DNA from: Planctomycetota bacterium | GTDB lineage: Bacteria; Planctomycetota; J058; JAJDCP01 | Direction of reading: 5' to 3' | Length of the DNA stretch: 64,000 bases | Assembly: GCA_029260765.1 (NCBI GenBank) | Contig: JAJDCP010000076.1 | Coordinates: forward strand, 1 to 64,000 | Shown: in pieces, positions 52,166 to 60,042 of the stretch | Layout: each line of letters starts with the position of its first letter | Numbering within the stretch: position 1 is the stretch's first letter | Notes under the pieces: model-generated | The model's database searches: none | Told to the model about the DNA's origin: nothing | What the model saw: only the letters and a program-made list of their open reading frames with translations | Position numbers and translations under genes: made by a program

Positions 52166-53131
52166 TTGGCCCGTCCACAGATCAAGCGCTTTTGTTGGCT
52201 CACGCTGCTCAGCCTGCTCCTTTTCGGCTGTGGAGAGACGGCCTCGTTACAGCTGCCCGGGCAGCTCTTTCCCTGGCCGACCGAGCCACCTCAAAGTGAC
52301 AGCCTCAGCCTGGGCGTCGCCCCCTCGCGTGACGCGGCGCGTCTAATCCCATGGTTTGAGCGGCTTGCCCGCTACATCCAGCATTGCACCCGCCCCGACC
52401 CCGAGGCCGATTCGGGCGGGCTGGTGCTGCGGGTCGAGCTGGCGAACAGCTACCACGACCTGCTCGACGGGCTGGCTTCGGGCCGGTACGACCTGGGCTT
52501 TGCCACACCTCTGGCCTACGTGCGCTTGCTGGAAGATCCGCGCCTGCGTGGAGCGGAGATCCTCGCCACCAGTGTGATGGACGTAGGCACGACGTACCGA
52601 AGCTATCTGGTGGTCCAACAAGACGCGCCCTACGAGCAACTGCTCGATCTCGAGGGGGCGACCCTGGTGGCGCCGGATCCCCTGTCAATCTCGGGCTACG
52701 TGTTCCCGCGCGCCTGTGCAGCGCGGCTGCGCTTCCACCCAGACCACTTCTTCGGCGAGGTGCGTTTCGTCGGCAACCATGACAGCGTCCTGGCAGTACT
52801 GCGCCGTGAGCCTGGCCTGGTGGCCGGGATCTCCAGCACTTTGTTCGGATTCGACAGCTCGATCGCCCAGCAGGGTCTCAAGGTGCTGGCCAAGTCCAAT
52901 CCGATCCCGACCGATCCTCTGATCGCCGGCCCCGGCGTACCCCACGCCGACAGGGAGTGGATCCGGGCCGCGTTGCTGAACCTCGACGACGATGATCTGA
53001 TCGATGGCTCGAGCCTGCTGCGGGGAGATCCAGGGATCCAGGGCTGGGTACCCCCAGAGCCTCGAGACTTCGAAGAGCTGCTGCGGCTGGCCGATCCGAT
53101 GGAGTATCATCAGGCGGGAGCCGAGGACTGA
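52166..53131 (+). CDS. PhnD-like phosphate/phosphonate-type binding lipoprotein
   Basis: A 321-residue lipoprotein starting at a TTG five to six bases after AGGAG, with lipobox LLFGC about 20 residues in. The rest is a type II periplasmic binding fold of the PhnD/phosphite-binding group: LSLGVAPSRDAARLIPWFERLARYI, SGRYDLGFATPLAYV, YRSYLVVQQDAPYEQLLDLEGATLVAPDPLSISGYVFPR. No ABC permease or ATPase follows. Instead a sensor kinase gene starts 35 bases later, so the protein probably feeds a ligand signal to that kinase rather than import. Confidence 0.88.
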   Translation: MARPQIKRFCWLTLLSLLLFGCGETASLQLPGQLFPWPTEPPQSDSLSLGVAPSRDAARLIPWFERLARYIQHCTRPDPEADSGGLVLRVELANSYHDLLDGLASGRYDLGFATPLAYVRLLEDPRLRGAEILATSVMDVGTTYRSYLVVQQDAPYEQLLDLEGATLVAPDPLSISGYVFPRACAARLRFHPDHFFGEVRFVGNHDSVLAVLRREPGLVAGISSTLFGFDSSIAQQGLKVLAKSNPIPTDPLIAGPGVPHADREWIRAALLNLDDDDLIDGSSLLRGDPGIQGWVPPEPRDFEELLRLADPMEYHQAGAED

Positions 53132-53166
53132 CTTGTGGTTGCAAGCGTGATGGGCAGGGCCCGCTG

Positions 53167-54792
53167 ATGGGAATCCAGGGACGTCTGAACCTGGCGGTCG
53201 GTCTGTCAGCCCTGGTCGGGCTGGTCTTGTTCACGCTCTACAACTTCTACCGGGAGCAGGAGCTGTACGAGCGCGAGGTGATCGTGCGCAAGGGCATCGC
53301 GGTCGGCAAAGCCCTCTCGGTGCCGTGTCTGCAGTACCTGGTCGATGAGCGCACGGAACAGATCGATGACTACCTCGCCCGCTTCCGTGGCACCGAGCTC
53401 GACCTGATCTATATCAGCGTCCACGACCGCAGCGGCAGGATCGTCTCCCACACCGACGCCTGGCAATTCAACAGCCGCGACACCGACCAGTTCACCCGCG
53501 CAGCGCTCGACGCACAATTGCCTTTCGTGCAGCGCTTCTTCGACGAACATCTGGGGCAGCTGGTGGCCGACGTGGCGCTTCCCCTGAAAAAAGGCGGTGT
53601 TCGCTGGGGAACCATGCGGCTGGGCTTGAGCTTCGAGCGTGCCGAACGGTCGGCACTCGGCGCGACATTGGTCGGAGTGCTCGTCAGCCTGGGGATGGTC
53701 GCGGCGTTGCTGACGTTTTTGCGCTGGCGGGTCAGTCAGGATCTGATCGATCCGATTCTGCGCCTGTCGGACGCGCTGATGCGCCTGCGCGGCGGCGAGC
53801 TCGTCAAAGTCGCGGTCAAAGAGGGGGGCGAGCTCGGCACGCTGCTCAAGAACTTCAACCAGACCATCGCCGCCCTGCATGAAAGTCAGGACATGCGCGA
53901 GAAGCTGGAACGCATCGAAAAGATCACCCGCAGCCATGAACGTCTCGAGCAGGCACACGTCGAACTGAAGAAGGCACACCTGGGACTGGAGGCCGCCCAC
54001 ACCGAGCTCAGCCGGGCGAAGAACCAACTGGTGCGTTCCGAGAAGCTGGTCAGCCTCGGGCAACTGACTGCCGGCCTCGCGCATGAGATCAACAACCCGG
54101 TCAACTACATCTCCAATTCCATCCTTCCTCTGCAAGAGTCCCTGCAACGCGTCCTCGAGTACTTCGCGCAAGAAGACAGGACCAAGCTCTCCGAGGAGGA
54201 TATCGCTGAAGATCTGCAGGACATGCAGACCAGCCTCGGGTTGATCTCCAAGGGCATCGCCCGCACAGCTCGTATCATCAGCGACTTGCGAGATTTCTCC
54301 TACATGGGGCCGGCGAAGGTCGAGTCCTTCGATATCCACGAGGAGATCGAGAAAGCACTGACTCTACTGGCCAACAAACTGCGCAATGTGAAGATCGAGA
54401 AAAAGTTCTGCTCGGTAACCAGGATTGAAGGCTACCCCGGACTGATGGGACAGGTTATCCTGAACCTGTTTGACAACGCGGTTCAGGCGATGTCCGGCAA
54501 GGGAGAGATTGCCATAACCACGTCCGAGGTGCCCGATGGTCTGGCGCTCTCAGTGAAGGACACGGGCAAAGGCATCCCTGAAGAGAACCTGGGACGGATC
54601 TTCGATCCCTTCTTCACCTCAAAGGACGTGGGCCAGGGCACAGGTCTCGGACTTGCCGTCAGCCATACCATTGTCGAGCGTCACAACGGCCGCATCGACG
54701 TGAACAGCAAGCTCGGCAAGGGCACGACTTTCACCGTGACTTTGCCGATCACGCAGCCGCGAGAAGCGGCGGAGCAGCCCAGCCCGGTGTGA
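53167..54792 (+). CDS. Membrane sensor histidine kinase
   Basis: A 541-residue kinase with two membrane helices (~8-25 and ~160-180) bordering a periplasmic sensor domain. A HAMP-like segment follows (~182-235, DPILRLSDALMRLRGGELV), then a coiled coil rich in Leu/Glu/Lys (~245-290). The dimerisation box has the phosphorylated His306 in AGLAHEINNPVNYI. The ATPase domain follows: NLFDNAVQAM, DTGKGIPEENLGRIFDPFFTSK, GTGLGLAVSH. It should pass phosphate to the regulator encoded next. The gene lies between a binding lipoprotein and the response regulator with 35-base gaps, which supports a three-part sensing system. Confidence 0.95.
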   Translation: MGIQGRLNLAVGLSALVGLVLFTLYNFYREQELYEREVIVRKGIAVGKALSVPCLQYLVDERTEQIDDYLARFRGTELDLIYISVHDRSGRIVSHTDAWQFNSRDTDQFTRAALDAQLPFVQRFFDEHLGQLVADVALPLKKGGVRWGTMRLGLSFERAERSALGATLVGVLVSLGMVAALLTFLRWRVSQDLIDPILRLSDALMRLRGGELVKVAVKEGGELGTLLKNFNQTIAALHESQDMREKLERIEKITRSHERLEQAHVELKKAHLGLEAAHTELSRAKNQLVRSEKLVSLGQLTAGLAHEINNPVNYISNSILPLQESLQRVLEYFAQEDRTKLSEEDIAEDLQDMQTSLGLISKGIARTARIISDLRDFSYMGPAKVESFDIHEEIEKALTLLANKLRNVKIEKKFCSVTRIEGYPGLMGQVILNLFDNAVQAMSGKGEIAITTSEVPDGLALSVKDTGKGIPEENLGRIFDPFFTSKDVGQGTGLGLAVSHTIVERHNGRIDVNSKLGKGTTFTVTLPITQPREAAEQPSPV

Positions 54793-54827
54793 GGCCGGCA
54801 GCTCGAAGAAACCAGGGAGAACGGGCG

Positions 54828-56252
54828 ATGGAGCTCGATCGCAAGTCTCTACCACTCTTGGTGGTCGACGATGAAATCGAGAACCTGCAGAGCTTTCGGC
54901 TGAACTTCAAGCGGACCTTTAGCCTGCACACGGCCCAATCGGCCGAAGAGGGCTTGAAGATCCTGAGTGAAGTCAACATCGCCATCATCATCACCGACCA
55001 GCGCATGCCCGGCATGGAGGGGATCGAGTTCCTCGAGCAGGCCCGCAAGCTGCGCACGGACTGCCTGGGCATTCTGGTGACGGCCTACGGCGATGTCGAC
55101 GTGCTGGTCGATGCCATCAACCGGGGGCGGGTCTACCGCTACTTCCACAAGCCATGGAAGAAGAACGAGCTCGAGGCGGCGATCCGACAGGCACAAGAGC
55201 ACTACTACCTGCGGATCGAAAACAGACGGCTGATGGAAGAGCTGCGTTCGGCCAACGACTATCTGCGCACAGAGATTCAGGAAAACTACAACTTCGAAGA
55301 GATCGTCGGTGCCGACGGCGGGCTGAAAGAGGTGATTACCCACCTCAAGCAGGTGTCCCCGACGACGGCGACCGTGATGCTGCAGGGAGAGAGCGGCACC
55401 GGTAAGGAGCTGTTCGCCCGGGCGATCCACCACATGAGTCCGCGCGCCCGCAAACCGCTGATCAAGGTCAACTGCGCCGCGCTCGCCGAGAGTGTGCTCG
55501 AGTCCGAGCTGTTCGGTCATGAAAAGGGCGCTTTCACGGGCGCCCACCGTATGCGCCCCGGCCGGTTCGAGCTCGCAGAGGGCGGTACGCTCTTCCTCGA
55601 CGAGATCGGCGAGATGACGCCGGGCACGCAGGTCAAGCTCTTGCGCGTACTGCAAGAGCGCGAGTTCGAGCGCGTCGGAGGCATCCAGACGATCAAAGCG
55701 GACGTGCGGGTCATCGCGGCCACCAACCGCGACCTCGAGCAGGCGATGCGCGAGAACCAGTTCCGCGAAGACCTGTACTACCGGTTGAACGTGTTTCCCA
55801 TCCGGTTGCCTCCCCTACGAGAGCGGCGTGACGACGTCATCGATCTGGCCGAGCACTTCCTGTACAAGTGCAGCCGCCGGATCGGCAAGACCATTACCAG
55901 CTTGCAGCAGGGGGCCATCGACCGCCTGCTCGAGTATCCCTGGCCGGGGAATGTGCGCGAGCTCGAGAACGTGATCGAGCGGGGCATCATCCTCTGCAAT
56001 AGCAACTCCTTGGCGGCGAGCGACATGCTGTTCCGTTCGCACTCGGTATCGAAGCCTATCAGTGCGAAGATCGAGAACGGCAAGGAGGCAGGGCTGCCCG
56101 AAACCCTCGAGCAGATCGAGCGCGAGAAGATCGAAAGCGCGATGCGCGCGGCCGGCGGCAACAAAGCCGTCGCCGCCAAGGCTCTGGGCATCAACCGCAG
56201 CACGCTCTACTACCGATTGAAGCGCATGGGCATGTTTGAATTCCTGAAGTAG
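54828..56252 (+). CDS. NtrC-family sigma-54-dependent response regulator
   Basis: A 474-residue activator. The receiver domain (~8-120) has phosphoacceptor Asp57 in IITDQRMPG and ends with YRYFHKPWKKNE. The AAA+ domain (~148-380) has Walker A GESGTGKE, the sigma-54 contact loop GAFTGA, and Walker B TLFLDEIGE. A Fis-type helix-turn-helix (~430-470, NKAVAAKALGINRSTLYYRL) binds DNA. It needs sigma-54 to activate promoters with a -24/-12 element; none is evident in its own operon. AGGGAG precedes the ATG. Confidence 0.96.
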   Translation: MELDRKSLPLLVVDDEIENLQSFRLNFKRTFSLHTAQSAEEGLKILSEVNIAIIITDQRMPGMEGIEFLEQARKLRTDCLGILVTAYGDVDVLVDAINRGRVYRYFHKPWKKNELEAAIRQAQEHYYLRIENRRLMEELRSANDYLRTEIQENYNFEEIVGADGGLKEVITHLKQVSPTTATVMLQGESGTGKELFARAIHHMSPRARKPLIKVNCAALAESVLESELFGHEKGAFTGAHRMRPGRFELAEGGTLFLDEIGEMTPGTQVKLLRVLQEREFERVGGIQTIKADVRVIAATNRDLEQAMRENQFREDLYYRLNVFPIRLPPLRERRDDVIDLAEHFLYKCSRRIGKTITSLQQGAIDRLLEYPWPGNVRELENVIERGIILCNSNSLAASDMLFRSHSVSKPISAKIENGKEAGLPETLEQIEREKIESAMRAAGGNKAVAAKALGINRSTLYYRLKRMGMFEFLK

Positions 56253-56268
56253 GCCCGGGGAGCGCTCC

Positions 56269-56811
56269 ATGGCCGCCCAACGCAAGCTCTGGCTCAGCCT
56301 GGCTTTCCTGGCAGCACTCATCGTGGGGCTGCTGGCGTGGAGCACACCATCTCTCATGGCGGGCTACGGCTTTGCACGCCTGCGCGAGACACTCGCCGCC
56401 GCGCCCCAGCCGTCACCGGCACAGCTGGTCGCCGACATGGCCTGGCTGCAACGGGCAGGCGAAGCGGCCACGCTACGCGCGCTGCTCCGCGACCTCGCCA
56501 GCGATGCACGTGACGACCGAATGGCGGCTTTGATGGTCGCCCATTGTTGGGGATTGATCCAGGGCCCCATGCAGGCCGGTCCCGCCCAGATCGTAGTCTG
56601 GCCGGCCCTGCAGCCCGCGGCCCCGGAGATCGGCCGCGCCTTGGAGAGCGAGGATCCGGAGCTGTGTCTCCAGGCGATCCTGGCATCGCAGGCACTGCCC
56701 GCACCGGCACCCCTGCTGCCGCAGCTCCGAGAGCTCGCCGCCGATTCAAGCCGTGTCGAGGTCCAACGACAGGCAGCCCTCGGTCTCGAGCGGATCGAAG
56801 CCCGCCGCTGA
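56269..56811 (+). CDS. Single-span membrane protein, HEAT-like, unknown
   Basis: A 180-residue protein with an N-terminal membrane helix (~8-27, WLSLAFLAALIVGLLAWS) and an alpha-helical body of short Leu/Ala-rich helical pairs resembling HEAT repeats (LVADMAWLQRAGEAATLRALLRDLASDARDDR, ELCLQAILASQAL). It starts 16 bases after the regulator and is likely the last gene of the sensing operon. No family is recognised. Confidence 0.8.
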   Translation: MAAQRKLWLSLAFLAALIVGLLAWSTPSLMAGYGFARLRETLAAAPQPSPAQLVADMAWLQRAGEAATLRALLRDLASDARDDRMAALMVAHCWGLIQGPMQAGPAQIVVWPALQPAAPEIGRALESEDPELCLQAILASQALPAPAPLLPQLRELAADSSRVEVQRQAALGLERIEARR

Positions 56812-56943
56812 CGGCGGGAGGTGGCTCTGAAACGACGGCCGGCGCGGCCCGCTCAAGACCCCCAGGCCCGCGGCCGATGTCTCGCCGAAGCCGTCATCAC
56901 CAGCCGTCTCCGTTCTCAGGCACGTCCACGCAGTACCGTTCCG

Positions 56944-56985
56944 TAATTTACAATATTGTCGACTCGGCCATCCGTCTAATTTACA
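56944..56985 (+). repeat. Direct repeats in an AT-rich intergenic island
   Basis: TAATTTACA occurs at 56944-56952 and 56977-56985, exactly 33 bases (about three helical turns) apart and each preceded by CCGT. The surrounding ~90 bases are AT-rich in otherwise GC-rich DNA and lie just upstream of a predicted promoter. This is a likely operator or activator site. Confidence 0.5.
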
Positions 56986-57002
56986 GCGCCTGCGCCCATA
57001 AC

Positions 57003-57031
57003 TTGAAATTTAAACCAAAGTATGTTAGACT
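57003..57031 (+). promoter_or_regulatory. Predicted promoter for the 75-residue gene
   Basis: TTGAAA (57003-57008), a 17-base spacer and TAGACT (57026-57031), with start site near 57038 and ATG at 57074. The same TAGACT hexamer is the predicted -10 for lhr at 61580. Confidence 0.5.
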
Positions 57032-57073
57032 TTTCTACGAGCGTTGTCTCTTCTCGAGCCGAGGACCTCCGCA

Positions 57074-57301
57074 ATGAAACTGGATGCCCAACTCCTTGCA
57101 GCGGAATATCTGCAAAACGAGTCCAACGCCCGACCTGTTCCCCAGGACACACGCACGGTTCCCCAGGCGCATGTTCCGCAACTCTTGCGGTCTCCCCCAG
57201 CTTGGGCTATCGCCTTGTCCGACCAGTTGGGAGCCGTCCGTAGCGAGCTTGCCCAACTGCGCGCCGAGCTGGTGCGCCAGCAAGAACCGGACCTGCTTTG
57301 A
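57074..57301 (+). CDS. Small protein, unknown (75 residues)
   Basis: A 75-residue protein with GAGGA nine bases before the ATG. It begins with a helix (MKLDAQLLAAEYLQNES), then a Pro/Gln/Val-rich middle, and ends with a heptad-like helix (LSDQLGAVRSELAQLRAELVRQQ) that may form a coiled coil. It lies just after a strong candidate promoter with direct-repeat operator, so it is probably expressed. The next gene begins 115 bases downstream and codes for a pseudokinase. Confidence 0.65.
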   Translation: MKLDAQLLAAEYLQNESNARPVPQDTRTVPQAHVPQLLRSPPAWAIALSDQLGAVRSELAQLRAELVRQQEPDLL

Positions 57302-57416
57302 GCGAAGGCGCCCGTACGTCAGCGAAAAAAAACTGCCCCATTCTGAGAATTTCCTTGAGAAAATCCGCTTCATGAACAATCATTTTGATACGAGCGTATC
57401 CAAAGAGAGGTTGTTC

Positions 57417-58505
57417 ATGAGCTCTTTCCCCAAGACCAAAGAAGCCTCCACTGCGACCTCCGCCTCGGATGACGCGTGCCCTGTCTCTCCTCGTTTTTGC
57501 GAGCTGATGGACGGTGGGCTCCCTGCTAGCGTAGGCCACGCTGCGCGCCCCTCAGACTGGGTGGGACGCACGCTGTCCGGCTGCGAGATCCGGCACCTGG
57601 TCTCTCGAACTCCCCTGTGCTGGCTGTTTTCTGCCGTCGACCACGAGGGGCAGGAGCGCTGGGTCGCGTTGCTCTCCCCCCAGGCCGCCGAGCAAAAACA
57701 TCTGCGCCATGACTTCTACCATCAGGTCGAGCTGCTCGACCGCTGCCAGGGTCCGTGGACTCCGGCTGTCATCGGCCGCGCGATCAAGGATGACCTGCCC
57801 TACGCAGTCATCACCGATCCCGGTGACTACAGCGTCGCGCGCCTTGTGCGCAGCTGTGGAGCGCTGCCTGCGCCCGCCGCTATCGAGCTGGTCCTGTCTG
57901 TGGTGCGGGCGATGAAAGACGCACACGTGCACCGCATCGTGCACGCGGGCATCGACCCGAACTCCTTGCTGCTGCCGTCCAAAGGAGGTCTGTTGCTCGG
58001 GTTGGTCGAGCGCGTGGTCGAAGACCTGGGACAGGCACCGGTGCAACTCAACCTGGCACACAAGGTCAAGGCTCCTTTCTTCTCTCCAGAGCAGGCCGTC
58101 GGCGGCTCTCTCGATGAGCGCTCAGACATGTACATCGCCGGCGCGCTGCTCTACTTCCTGCTGACTGGACAGCCCCATTTCCAGGGCAGTCGAGGCGAAG
58201 TGATGCGGATGATGACCCGCTTGCCGCCTCCGACGGTGCGTGATCGGATTCCCGGGCTCTCCCGCTGTGTCGACCGCCTGCTGTTGCGCTGCCTGTCCCC
58301 CGATCCCGACCAACGGCCCGCCAGCGCCGACGAGCTGATTGCAGAGCTGGAGCGCCTGCTCAGTGGCGAGTGGGAAAGCCCGACGCGCAAACGGCTGCGG
58401 CGGCCCGAGAAGCCCGCGAGCATGCGGGAGCAGGTCCGGCCCAAGTTCCTCAAGACCATCAGTCTGCTCGGTGGTTTCGGGATGGTGGTTGCTTCCATCC
58501 TCTGA
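57417..58505 (+). CDS. Tail-anchored pseudokinase (degenerate Hanks kinase)
   Basis: A 362-residue protein with kinase fold but missing catalytic parts. The ATP lysine region reads WVALLSPQ (no Lys). The catalytic loop reads VHAGIDPNSLLL with His176 but Gly for the Asp-preceding Arg and a shifted Asp. DFG is replaced by LGLVERV, while the SPEQ and SDMYIAGALLYFLLTGQ parts of the C-lobe are kept. The last ~20 residues (LKTISLLGGFGMVVASIL) form a membrane helix at the very C-terminus, which makes it tail-anchored. The start is the ATG at 57417 with AGAGAGG upstream; an ATG at 57372 is also in frame. It may scaffold or modulate the active kinases of this genome. Confidence 0.85.
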   Translation: MSSFPKTKEASTATSASDDACPVSPRFCELMDGGLPASVGHAARPSDWVGRTLSGCEIRHLVSRTPLCWLFSAVDHEGQERWVALLSPQAAEQKHLRHDFYHQVELLDRCQGPWTPAVIGRAIKDDLPYAVITDPGDYSVARLVRSCGALPAPAAIELVLSVVRAMKDAHVHRIVHAGIDPNSLLLPSKGGLLLGLVERVVEDLGQAPVQLNLAHKVKAPFFSPEQAVGGSLDERSDMYIAGALLYFLLTGQPHFQGSRGEVMRMMTRLPPPTVRDRIPGLSRCVDRLLLRCLSPDPDQRPASADELIAELERLLSGEWESPTRKRLRRPEKPASMREQVRPKFLKTISLLGGFGMVVASIL

Positions 58506-58671
58506 GCCCCCACTCCCCCTCCGACCTCCCCCGCATGAACCACGAGTTTGGCCCCGCCTGCGGGCATTTTCGCGCCCTCCCAGAGAGGCAGTGGACGCGG
58601 GCGCGTGTGTTCGACACACTGTGCATACTATAGTTATCCCCTTGTACGGCTCTTGTCCGAGGAGTGACCCC

Positions 58672-60039
58672 GTGCAGATCGTCGTGGCAGGTGAGCACGA
58701 GACTCCTGTGCGCATCGCGGAAGTCCTGATGCGCGACCACCAGGTCTCCCTGATCACCAGAAAGAGCAACCTCGCCCGACTCGACCACCTCGACGTCAAG
58801 GTCGTGCGGGGCTCGGCGACCTCGGCCGCGGCTCTGCGCGAGGCCGGCGCCGCGGGGGCCGACTTCTTCGTTGCCGCCTCGCAGAGCGACGAGCTCAATA
58901 TCGTCAGTTGCCTGGCGGCCTCCAAGCTCGGCGCGCACCGTACGATCTGTTTCCTGGGCGCCGCCCTGGGAGACCACTTCGAGTTCGAGGACGACGCCGC
59001 ACTGGCCGATTCGATCATCGGTGTGGACGAGATCATCCGCCCCGCTGAGCAGCTCGCCGAAGAGATCGTACGCATCGTCACGGTGCCTGGCGCGCTCGAC
59101 GTGCGCAGCTTCCACGGTGGGCGCGTCCTGCTCTTGAAGTACAGCATCGCGCAGGACTCACCGATCTGTGGCCAGCCGCTGGGGCAAGTGAGCGTGCCGT
59201 CTGGTGTCTGCCTGGCGATGGTGCAACGGGGCGAGTCCTTCCTGGTCCCCGGCCCTACCACCGTGCTGCAGCCCGCTGACCGCATCACCAGCCTGGGCAC
59301 GCAGCTGCCTCTGTTGGAGTTCCGGCAGAAGTGCCTGGGCGAGCGCACGTCCCGGCTGAGCAAGAGCGAGGCGATCATCTGCGGAGGAGGGATCGTCGGC
59401 GCCCGCGTCGCGCGCGGCCTGCAAGAGCTCGGCTGGCGGGTCAAGCTGATCGAAGAAGATGGTCCGCGTTGCGAGGAGCTGGCGCAGGAACTGGACTGCA
59501 GGATCTTGCATGGCGACGGCAGCGACCTCGACCTGCTCGAGCAGGAACGCATCCACACCGCCGCCGCGCTCGTCGCCGTGACCAACAACGACGAGGGCAA
59601 CCTGTTGATCTCCCTGCTCGCCAAGAGTCTACAGGTGCCGCGCATCATCACCCGCGCCGACCGCGCCAAGAATGCGCGGCTGTTCGAGCAGGTGGGGATC
59701 GATGTCGTGCTCTCCACCCAGGGAGCGGCCATCCGCACGGTGGTGGGCGACATCGTCCAGACCGACACCAAGCACCTGGCAGACCTCGAGCACGGGACGC
59801 TCGGAGTGTTCGAATTCGAGCTGCCCCCGCACTTCCCCAAGACGCTGCTCTTCGACCTGCAGCCTCCCAGTCTCGCCAGCGTCGGCGCGATCCTGCGGGG
59901 ACGGCGCACGATCATCCCTGGTGGGGCCGAAGAGCTGCACCCCCGGGACCGGATCCTGGTCGTCTGCCGCACCGAAGATGCCTCGAAGACCAGCGATTAC
60001 TTCCTCAATGTCAAGGCCAACGGCAGGGAGTCCGACTGA
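58672..60039 (+). CDS. trkA: Trk potassium uptake regulatory protein TrkA
   Basis: A 455-residue cytoplasmic NAD(H)-binding gating protein with two RCK modules, each a TrkA-N Rossmann fold plus a TrkA-C part. The first module starts QIVVAGEHETPVRIAEVLM and has lost the GxGxxG loop. The second keeps it in ICGGGIVGARVARGL (~236-250), followed by LHGDGSDLDLLEQ. The start is a GTG with GGAG upstream. TATAGT at 58629-58634 is a possible -10 box. trkH starts three bases after its stop. Confidence 0.94.
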   Translation: MQIVVAGEHETPVRIAEVLMRDHQVSLITRKSNLARLDHLDVKVVRGSATSAAALREAGAAGADFFVAASQSDELNIVSCLAASKLGAHRTICFLGAALGDHFEFEDDAALADSIIGVDEIIRPAEQLAEEIVRIVTVPGALDVRSFHGGRVLLLKYSIAQDSPICGQPLGQVSVPSGVCLAMVQRGESFLVPGPTTVLQPADRITSLGTQLPLLEFRQKCLGERTSRLSKSEAIICGGGIVGARVARGLQELGWRVKLIEEDGPRCEELAQELDCRILHGDGSDLDLLEQERIHTAAALVAVTNNDEGNLLISLLAKSLQVPRIITRADRAKNARLFEQVGIDVVLSTQGAAIRTVVGDIVQTDTKHLADLEHGTLGVFEFELPPHFPKTLLFDLQPPSLASVGAILRGRRTIIPGGAEELHPRDRILVVCRTEDASKTSDYFLNVKANGRESD

Positions 60040-60042
60040 GCT

